NCBI GenBank assembly: GCA_023379935.1
Contig: JAMCPD010000016.1
Span: forward strand, 15,516-51,068
Reading direction: 5' to 3'
Source: Actinomycetota bacterium
Lineage (GTDB): Bacteria; Actinomycetota; Acidimicrobiia; Acidimicrobiales; JAMCPD01
Length of the DNA: 35,553 nucleotides
The position numbers were made by a program, and so were the translations under genes. A model generated the notes under the pieces. That model was not told where the DNA came from. It saw nothing but the letters and a program-made list of their open reading frames with translations, and did not search any database. This document shows, piece by piece, positions 26,255 to 33,900 of the stretch (positions are counted from its first letter, which is position 1; each line of letters opens with the position of its first letter).

Positions 26255-28132
26255 CTAACTCCATAAAACCACGTTACCTGAAGCGTCTGTTGCTACACAA
26301 AAGGTGGAAAGTGGACATGAGATGGCGGTAAGACCCTTGCCGTTTGGGTCAATGTGTTGAAGTGGCGACCATGAAGTACCGTTGTATGAAACCACGTTGC
26401 CCAAAGCGTCTGTTGCCACACAAAAGGTTGCAGATGAACACGAGACGGCGGTAAGACCATTATCATTTGGACCTAAACCTGTGCCTTGTTGAAGCGACCA
26501 AGAAGTACCGTTGTATAAAACTACGTTGCCCAAAGCGTCTGTTGCCACACAAAAGGTTGTAGATGAACATGAGATGGCGGTAAGACCCTTGCCGTTTGGG
26601 TCAATGTGTTGAGGCATCGACCATGAAGTGCCGTTGTATAAAACCACGTTGCCCAAAGCGTCTGTTGCCACACAAAAGGTTGTAGAGGAACATGAGATAG
26701 CGGTAAGGCCCTTGGCGTTTGGGTCAATGCGTTGAGGTGGCGACCATGAAGTACCGTTGTATGACACCACATTGCCCAAAGCGTCTGTTGCTACACAAAA
26801 GGTTGCAGATGAACATGAGATACCGGTAAGACCCTTGCCGTTTGGGTCAATGTGTTGAGGCAGCGACCATGAAGTACCGTTGTATGACACTACGTTGCCC
26901 GAAGCGTCTGTTGCCACACAAAAGGTGGAGAGTGGGCATGAGATACCGGTAAGACCCTTGGCGTTTGGGTCAATGTGTTGAGGCAGCGACCATAAAGTAT
27001 CGTTGTATGAAATAACATTACCAGAAGCATCTGTTGCAACACAGAAGGTTGAGAGTGGGCATGAGATAGCGGTAAGGCCGCTACGTCCTTGAATAAGGCT
27101 GGCACTTGGATCTATCTCCTGTGGTTGGAGCCAAATCTTGCCATTATACATATGAATATCGCCAATACTGTCTGTTACAAAACAACGTTGTTTGGAAGCA
27201 CAAGATACCGAAGTAAAATGTCCGTTCATATCAAGAAATGTAAAATTGCCCCATGAAACACCATTATAAGTAAGCACAGAATTATCACTGTCTGCTGCTA
27301 CACAAAAGCTTGGGCTCGGACAGGAGACAGAGATAAAAGGAGGGTGATTGTTTGGAGCTACCCCAACAGATTTTGGTGCAGACCATGAAGTACCGTTGTA
27401 TGAAACCACATTGCCTGAGGCGTCTGTTGCCGCACAAAAGGTGGAAGTGGAACATGAGATAGCGGTAAGACCATTGCCATAGGGATCAACAAGTAGTGGA
27501 GTAGTCCACCCGGTGCCATTGTATGTAAATACGCTACCTTCATTGTCTACCGCCGCACAAAAGCTTGAGCTCGGACATGAGACAGAACTAAAGTAATTGG
27601 ATGGGTTGCCAGGTATAGTAACCATATGCGGAGTTGACCATGAAGTGCCATTGTAAACAAATGCATTGCGGTAAGAATCCATCGCCACGCAAAAAGAGGT
27701 TGCTGCACACGAAATGGTATCAAGGTAACTATAGGGTGTTGATTGGCGATCGACCAGCACAGGTGGCGACCATGAAGTACCGTTGTATGAAACCACATTG
27801 CCCGAGGCGTCTGTTGCCGCACAAAAAGTGGAGGTAGGACATGAGATAGCGGTAAATCCTCGATTGTTGGAATCAACAAGTAGGGGCGTAGCCCATCCGG
27901 TGTCATGATAGATAACTACATTGCCGAAACTATCCACCGCCGCACAAAAGCGTGTTGTCGGACATGAGATAGAGTCAAGACCATGGGCAACCGAATCAAC
28001 AGCAGCGGGAACTGTCCAAGCAAGGGAGGGAGTTGAAACCGTTTTACTTGTTGCATAGCTTATTACTGCTACCGCACCCGCAACCAAAACCAACAGTATG
28101 ATAGCTACTCCAGCCATTGATTTACTTTTCAA
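26255..28132 (-). CDS. Secreted or membrane-anchored 14-repeat beta-propeller-like protein
   Basis: 625 residues. An N-terminal hydrophobic segment (AGVAIILLVLVAGAVAVISY) serves as signal or anchor. Then come 14 units of about 41 residues with the pattern GLTAISC-x5-C-VATDASGNVVSYNGTSWS-PQ-IDPNGK. Each unit has a Cys pair (C-X5-C) that could form a local disulfide, and a Trp. Fourteen blade-sized units suit two seven-bladed propellers; the last unit is cut off after GNVVLWS. Units 8-14 are nearly identical and units 1-7 are diverged. The function is unknown: surface binding or adhesion is plausible. TTG 28132 and ATG 28117 lack a well-placed ribosome site, whereas GAGG precedes an in-frame ATA (28147) by 6 nt, so the exact start is open. 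Confidence 0.85.
   Translation of the reverse strand: MKSKSMAGVAIILLVLVAGAVAVISYATSKTVSTPSLAWTVPAAVDSVAHGLDSISCPTTRFCAAVDSFGNVVIYHDTGWATPLLVDSNNRGFTAISCPTSTFCAATDASGNVVSYNGTSWSPPVLVDRQSTPYSYLDTISCAATSFCVAMDSYRNAFVYNGTSWSTPHMVTIPGNPSNYFSSVSCPSSSFCAAVDNEGSVFTYNGTGWTTPLLVDPYGNGLTAISCSTSTFCAATDASGNVVSYNGTSWSAPKSVGVAPNNHPPFISVSCPSPSFCVAADSDNSVLTYNGVSWGNFTFLDMNGHFTSVSCASKQRCFVTDSIGDIHMYNGKIWLQPQEIDPSASLIQGRSGLTAISCPLSTFCVATDASGNVISYNDTLWSLPQHIDPNAKGLTGISCPLSTFCVATDASGNVVSYNGTSWSLPQHIDPNGKGLTGISCSSATFCVATDALGNVVSYNGTSWSPPQRIDPNAKGLTAISCSSTTFCVATDALGNVVLYNGTSWSMPQHIDPNGKGLTAISCSSTTFCVATDALGNVVLYNGTSWSLQQGTGLGPNDNGLTAVSCSSATFCVATDALGNVVSYNGTSWSPLQHIDPNGKGLTAISCPLSTFCVATDASGNVVLWS
26258..27082 (-). repeat. 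About 123-bp tandem repeats in the propeller-like gene
   Basis: Seven highly similar coding units (blades 8-14), mostly 123 bp each, the last partial and one slightly longer. Near-identity at DNA level shows recent tandem amplification or gene conversion at the 3' end of the gene. Confidence 0.85.
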
Positions 28133-28326
28133 AAAATAACTATTTATGATATACCTCTTTCAAGTTACGATTACACCTGTTCATCGCGCTTATATCCTAT
28201 GCAAATGAAACATTATATCATATGCCAAGTAGGTTTTGCTGTCTACTTATGAATAACAGCTTATCTGTAACAGCAAACTCCGATAATAACAGAATGTGCC
28301 CTTTGGGTATCTGCACTTGCTGAAAA

Positions 28327-28402
28327 TGGTGGGCCCGGCAGGATTCGAACCTGCGACCAAAGGATTATGAGTCCTCCGCTCTAACCACTGAGCTACGGGC
28401 CC
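28327..28402 (-). tRNA. tRNA with CAT anticodon, most likely tRNA-Ile2 (lysidine-modified)
   Basis: 76-nt cloverleaf with acceptor GGGCCCG/CGGGCCC, D-stem GCTC/GAGC, anticodon loop CTCATAA, T-loop TTCGAAT, and an encoded 3' CCA. CAT could be Met or Ile2. The acceptor pairs C4-G69 and C5-G68 and the TTGGTCGC variable region resemble Ile2 (the substrate of TilS) rather than elongator Met. Confidence 0.9.
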
Positions 28403-28445
28403 GATTCACACTTCCCATAAGGTATGATCATCGCTTCACAGAACA

Positions 28446-28515
28446 AGTATATCCTGTGTTAAGTTATCAAACACAAGGATAATCCGCTGATCATTTAGTA
28501 CTGCTAAATGATCAG
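28446..28515. repeat. Two consecutive hairpins between the tRNA genes
   Basis: The first pairs TATCCTGTGTT (28450-28460) with AACACAAGGATA (28470-28481), one bulge. The second is a perfect 12-bp stem, CTGATCATTTAG (28487-28498) with CTAAATGATCAG (28504-28515), loop of 5. No T-tract follows on either strand. A TATACT that could be the -10 box of the tRNA-Ile2 promoter (28451-28446) abuts the first arm. Confidence 0.7.
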
Positions 28516-28579
28516 TTGCATTGCATATATTACCAAGAGGCCGGTGACTCGATAAAATAAACAAGGCTTGGAAACAACG

Positions 28580-28652
28580 CTCCGGGGGAGAGACTCGAAC
28601 TCTCAACAACACGGTTAACAGCCGCGTGCTCTGCCAATTGAGCTACCCCGGA
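28580..28652 (-). tRNA. tRNA-Asn (GTT)
   Basis: 73-nt cloverleaf with acceptor TCCGGGG/CCCCGGA, D-stem GCTC/GAGC, anticodon loop CTGTTAA (anticodon GTT), T-loop TTCGAGT and discriminator G73. The 3' CCA is not encoded, unlike in the neighbouring tRNA. Confidence 0.95.
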
Positions 28653-28674
28653 AATCGTAACTTTTGACATACAA

Positions 28675-28680
28675 ATTATA
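28675..28680 (-). promoter_or_regulatory. -10 box for tRNA-Asn
   Basis: A perfect TATAAT on the minus strand lies 22 nt before the tRNA 5' end, giving a short leader of about 16 nt. The -35 region is poor (TTCCGA at 16 bp). Confidence 0.5.
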
Positions 28681-28712
28681 CAACAAACTTAGAACATCGG
28701 AATCCAATTAGC

Positions 28713-30686
28713 TCACTTGTCCTCAGCCAGTCGTAAGGTTACTCTCCCAACCGCCACATCACTATGGCGTCTAAGAGCGCTTGACAGCACAACATCTATC
28801 TGATTTTGCAGAACCCTATGCCACCAATGTCTGGGAACAACAACAGGAATCAATACCATAATCTTTTCATGGCTTAGCACCTCAGCAGAATGCACAAAGC
28901 GCAGTACCGGTCTTACAACCGAATGGTACTGTGACTTCACGCATACCAAACGCACACCCAGATTCCACTCTTGCCAACTTTTACGTAAGTTTTCTGCGGC
29001 AGTTTCATCACCGACAAACTCAACATACAACCCAACAACATCATTTTTGTCTGCAACCATAGATAAGGCATAAGAAAGGGCCTCGGATGTTAATTTGGAA
29101 ACCTTATTTACCAGGACTATAACCAAAAGCCTCTTTTTAGAGGGTATGGCAATAGATTCTGTCGCGATGGGTACTCCCAGAGTGGAGAAGGAGGTTGGCG
29201 CGAGAGATTCTTTTCGCGCGAGATGTTTTGACGCGGGAGGTTGTTGAATTAATTCCAGTTCTTGTGCAACCTTATTGTAGTATGTTTTTATGCGATAAAA
29301 TAACCATATAAAGCTTGGGATCACAACCACTACTACCCAACCCCCCTCTGCAAACTTGGACAACAAGAAGATTACGGTAGCGGTACCGGTTGTAACCGCC
29401 CCCAGAGTGCTCAACAGGGCTCTGGGTTGCCACCTTTTAGGTCGTGTTGATGGATCCATGCGATACCAGTGAACTACCAGACCGGACTGGGCAAGGGTAA
29501 AGCCGATAAAGACACCTATTGCATACATCGGTATCAGGGCATTAACATTACCGCCTACCACAATCAGTAATACCCCCGACAATACAGCCAACACCCAAAC
29601 CCCGGTATTGAACACCTGACGATCTCCCCTAATAGCAAACGAATGAGGGAGGAAGTTGTCCTTTGCCAGCAAACTAGCCAGCACCGGCAGTCCACCAAAA
29701 GAGGTATTGGCGGCCAACCCAAGTACAACAGTGATTGATATGTCTACTATAAAATAAGCCCAATGACGCCCTACGGATGCACTCATTATTTGACTCAAAA
29801 CAGTCTGCCCACTGCGAGGTTGGATACCAAAGTTGACAGCCAAACGGGCTAAGCCCAACAACATGGTTCCCAAAATAAGCCCCAATAACATCTCGGTCTG
29901 TTTAGCTCTTTTGACACGAGGATGGCGAAACAGAGGTACCCCATTTGCTATAGCTTCCACACCCGTCAAAGCACTGCAGCCGGATGAAAATGCCTTCAGT
30001 ATCAGCAGCACCCCTATAGCAGTTGTTGGGTTGGTAGCAGTGGTGCGGGTGGCAACTAAACGACCCAATTGATGTATATGCGGCGCTAGCGGATGTATAA
30101 GCCCAACCAGAATAATCCCAAGCAGACCAAGTATAAATACCAGTGTGGGGAGCAAAAATGCTCTTGCACCATCTCCAAGCCCTCTCAAATTGAGCCAAGT
30201 AATGACAAGCAATATAGCAATGCATAAAGGGACAGTCTGGCTGGCCAAGGATGGGAATGCGGAGACTAATCCGGCAACACCGGCAGCTATTGAAACCGCT
30301 ACGGTTAAGGTGTAATCAATTATCAGAGAAGCCCCGGCAACCAAACTTGCATGGGTACCGAAGTTGTCCTTTGAAACAGCGTATGCTCCGCCACCTTGCG
30401 GATATGCCTCTATAACTTGACGGTACGACAGTACTAACAAGGCTAGAAGTGCAACTATGGCTATAGTTATGGGAAACACCAGATGCAATGCTGTGGTGCC
30501 CGCAACAACAAGAACGAGGACTATTGCTTGGGGCCCATATGCAACCGAAGTCAAGGCATCTAAAGATAAGGCAGAAAGGCCTTCAACTGGATTTATCTCT
30601 TCTTTTGCTGCCTGGGTGGCTTTCAGGGGTCTGCCTACTACGACATGCCAGGTTTTTTCAAATAAAGAGCTTTCGTTGATTGCCAT
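28713..30686 (-). CDS. kimA: KimA-like potassium/proton symporter (APC superfamily)
   Basis: 657 residues. Twelve membrane segments occupy about 40-480. A cytoplasmic domain (about 480-657) follows that resembles a universal-stress-like fold (KKRLLVIVLVNKVSKLTSEAL..., NLGVRLVCVKSQYHSVVRPV..., HWWHRVLQNQ). LSLDALTSVAYGPQAIVLVL near TM1, SYRQVIEAYPQGGGAYAVSK, LLILKAFSSGCSALTGVEAI and AANTSFGGLP match Bacillus KimA (YdaO) closely from memory. KimA takes up K+ and is inhibited by c-di-AMP in Bacillus. Related proteins are often only labelled amino-acid permease, so another substrate remains possible. The ATG at 30686 is preceded by GAGAG. I found no c-di-AMP riboswitch in the leader. Confidence 0.85.
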   Translation of the reverse strand: MAINESSLFEKTWHVVVGRPLKATQAAKEEINPVEGLSALSLDALTSVAYGPQAIVLVLVVAGTTALHLVFPITIAIVALLALLVLSYRQVIEAYPQGGGAYAVSKDNFGTHASLVAGASLIIDYTLTVAVSIAAGVAGLVSAFPSLASQTVPLCIAILLVITWLNLRGLGDGARAFLLPTLVFILGLLGIILVGLIHPLAPHIHQLGRLVATRTTATNPTTAIGVLLILKAFSSGCSALTGVEAIANGVPLFRHPRVKRAKQTEMLLGLILGTMLLGLARLAVNFGIQPRSGQTVLSQIMSASVGRHWAYFIVDISITVVLGLAANTSFGGLPVLASLLAKDNFLPHSFAIRGDRQVFNTGVWVLAVLSGVLLIVVGGNVNALIPMYAIGVFIGFTLAQSGLVVHWYRMDPSTRPKRWQPRALLSTLGAVTTGTATVIFLLSKFAEGGWVVVVVIPSFIWLFYRIKTYYNKVAQELELIQQPPASKHLARKESLAPTSFSTLGVPIATESIAIPSKKRLLVIVLVNKVSKLTSEALSYALSMVADKNDVVGLYVEFVGDETAAENLRKSWQEWNLGVRLVCVKSQYHSVVRPVLRFVHSAEVLSHEKIMVLIPVVVPRHWWHRVLQNQIDVVLSSALRRHSDVAVGRVTLRLAEDK

Positions 30687-30818
30687 TCACTCTCAACTAT
30701 ACTAGGCCTGAGTATCGAATTTTCACAGTTGATATATGTACTTTGGATATGACTTTAGATTTATCCTTGAATAACAGTTGACGCGGCCGATACGAAGAGT
30801 AAGCCATCTTGAAAATGA

Positions 30819-30870
30819 GTACCCCGTTCTTATGAGTATCGCGGTAAGTCGCGATACTCATAAACGGTAC
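30819..30870. terminator. Large palindrome downstream of the giant surface-protein gene
   Basis: A perfect 13-bp stem (TATGAGTATCGCG 30831-30843 with CGCGATACTCATA 30850-30862, loop of 6) extends by a further 8 bp (GTACC..GTT with AACGGTAC) around small bulges. It lies 41 bp after the stop codon of the giant surface-protein gene and about 130 bp before kimA. No T-tract follows, so it is either a Rho-independent terminator of poor type, an mRNA 3' stabiliser or a protein-binding palindrome. Confidence 0.55.
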
Positions 30871-30910
30871 TTCTTTAGCCGACCAATAGGTAACTTATCG
30901 TTACCGCTTT

Positions 30911-33900
30911 TTACCCGTAATAACCAACCACATCAACCGTTATGTTGGTATCTCCCCAAAGATTGTAGATGGATATGTTTCCTGCATTAGAGCCGGTTGT
31001 CGGCAATCCAACCGTAACAAAGTTAGGTACAGCTCCGGAAGTAGATATAAAGTTCAAGTTGGAAGTTGTAGGCCTTGTAGTACCCGCGGGGTATACGGTT
31101 AGGTAACCGCCGGTAGTATGGGTAGCTTCTGTGACATTTAGCACGACAGCGGTTGCGCCTTGGGGCACCACCTCGTTTGAACCGCCGTCTCCGACGTAAC
31201 CTACCGCGGAGATGGTAAGTGTGGAGTTTGGAGACAGTGTCTTTGTCGCACATTGGGTATCCCAACCATAGCCGCTTGGATAAAGGGTAGGCAACAAAGA
31301 TGTAGAACGGGTGTCACATATTCTGGTAGGAGAGTCAAGGCCATGATATTCATCAGAACTTGTGGTGGATATATAGTATCCAATCACATCAACGGTTACA
31401 TTGACAGATCCTTTCAGATCAAAGATTGACAACTTCCCGCTAGAAGACAGCCCGACTATCACACCGTTTGGAACAGCACCGGAAACAGGCATGAAGTTCA
31501 AGTTGGAAGTCTTAGCCATAGTAGAACTGGCTGGAAATACGGTTAGATAACCTCCCAGTGTATTTGAAGCCTCTGTAACGTTTAGCACAACAGCGCTAGC
31601 ACCGGTTGGTACCACATCAGATGAGCCGGCATTTCCGACATAACCTGATGCGGAGATTGTCAACGTATCGCTGGCGGTATGTCCGGTCAAGGTCTTTGTC
31701 GCACATTGGGTATCCCAACCATAGCCGTTTGGATAAAGCTTTGACAATACGGATGTAGAACGGGTATCACATATCCTGCTCGGGCTGGAAAGAGGCACAA
31801 AACTGCCCTGTCCGGAACTGGTAACGGGGATAAAGTATCCCATTACGTCCACCGCTACATCAGTTGATCCCCAGTGGTTGTAGATTGATATCTCACCGGC
31901 GGATGATCCCGTGCCTAAAGTCACCTGGAGCAGGTTGGCAAGAGGACCAGATGTTGAGGTGGGAGGAGTAAAGTTCAAGCTGGACGTGGTGGGCATGCTG
32001 GCTCCGGCTGGATATACGGTTATATAACCACCGGTAGTGTGATCTGCCACCGTTACGTTGACCACTACGGCCGTAGCATTGGTTGGCACCACATCAGACG
32101 AGCCGCCGTCTCCGACATAGCCGGCTGCAGTGATTGTAAGTGTTGCACCTACACCTAAGGTCTTTGCCGCACATTGAGAGTCCCAACCATAGCCGTTTGG
32201 ATAGTCAAGCTTTAGAACAGAGACAGGCCTGGTATCACATATCCTACTCGGGCTTGAAAGAGGCACATAGGCAGATGAAACAGTGGCACCGAGTTGATAA
32301 GTAAAGCTGACCGCATTTGAAGTTCCAGCGCCGGTAGTTACTGTTACATTAACTGGCCCGCCCCCTGAAGGACCGGAAGGTGAAGTGGCGGTACATAAAG
32401 TAGTAGCTGTGCAGATTACAGTAGTTGAAGCAACGGATCCAAAGTCAACGGTTGTCCCACCCGGGGTCGTATCAAAGTTGGTACCGACCAGCTCAACAGT
32501 TGTTCCGCCGGTTTGCGATCCGTAGTTTGGCGATATGGAGGTTAGGGTCGGAGCAGCTATATAGGTATAGCTCACACTTGAGGAGGTTCCCCCGGTTGTT
32601 GTAACCGTGACAGAAACCGTTCCGGTTCCTGCTGGAGTTACAGCACTACAAGAGGTTGCAGACGGACAGTCCACGGGTGTTGCCGCGTTTCCAGATCCAA
32701 AGTCAACGGTTGTTCCGCCCGAAGAGGTATCAAAGTTGGTACCGGTAAGGGTTACAGTCGTTCCGCCCGAAGCAGGTCCTGAAGTCGGAGAAATAGAGGT
32801 TAGGGTCGGAGTGGGTATAGTCGCTATATAGTCAAAGCTGACACCCGGACTTGAAGTTCCGCCAACAGTTGTTACAGTTACAGAAACAGGCCCGGCGGAA
32901 TAGCTTGCCGGTGATACGGCAGTACATGAGGTTGTAGAAGAGCAGGTAACCGAGCCGGAATAAGTTGTTCCAAACTCAACCTCAACTACCCCGGATACAG
33001 TTGAAAAACCGGTTCCTGTGACGGTCACGGTAGTACCGCCTGATTGAGATCCGGATGTAGGAGTAATAGAAGTAATAGTCGGCACCGGCATGTAGGTAAA
33101 GCTGACGCCCGGACTTGAAGTTCCCCCTCCCGTTGTAACTGTCACTGAAACTACTCCACCACCGGCAGGACCTTTAGGTATTTCTACAAAACAGCTGGTA
33201 GACGAGAGACATGCTACCTTAGGAGCGGGGTTGCCGGCACCAAAGTCAACGGTTGTTCCGCCTGTGGCTGTTGAAAAGTTAGTCCCTGTAATAGTAACAC
33301 TTGTACCACCTGCCACAGGTCCGTCATTCGGGCTAATGGAGGTGAGAGTTGGGGTCAACAGATAAGTATAGCTTATGTTGTTTGAAGTCCCATCGCTGGT
33401 AGTTACTGTCACATTAACTGGCCCTCCACCCGATGGACCTGCAGGCGATGTCGCGGTACAAGAGGTTGTGGATGAACAAGAAACACCTGTTGCCGCATTT
33501 GATCCAAAGGAAACCGATGTTCCGCCCGAGGTGGTTACAAAGTTAGAACCGGACAGGGTTACAGTTGTTCCGCCGCCAACAGCCCCTGCATTTGGAGTAA
33601 CCGAGGTGAGCGATGGAGCAATGTAGGTATAGCTGACCCCATTTGAGGTTCCATCAGAAGTTGTTACTGTCACACTTACCGTCTTGTTTACAGTTCCAGA
33701 TGGTGCACTGGGTACTGTCGCGCTGCAGCTGGTGGTGGATGTACAAGAAACGCCTGTTGCCGCATTTGTTCCAAAGTCAACGGTTGTTCCGCCCGAGGTG
33801 GTTACAAAGTTAGTACCAGTTAAGGTTACAGTATTACCGCCGGCGGCAGGTCCTGAAGTCGGAGAAATAGAGGTTAGGGTTGGAGCAATATAAGTATAAG

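Noticed and set aside
26255-27082. CRISPR array
   Set aside because: The regular repeats are in frame inside a protein gene, about 123 bp apart, with no unique spacers and no cas genes nearby.
28327-28402. Elongator tRNA-Met
   Set aside because: The CAT anticodon allows it, but the acceptor pairs C4-G69/C5-G68 and the variable region resemble Ile2. It is kept as an alternative, not the main call.
30687-30820. c-di-AMP (ydaO-type) riboswitch before kimA
   Set aside because: The leader is short and lacks the conserved GC-rich core elements and pseudoknot pattern I would expect.
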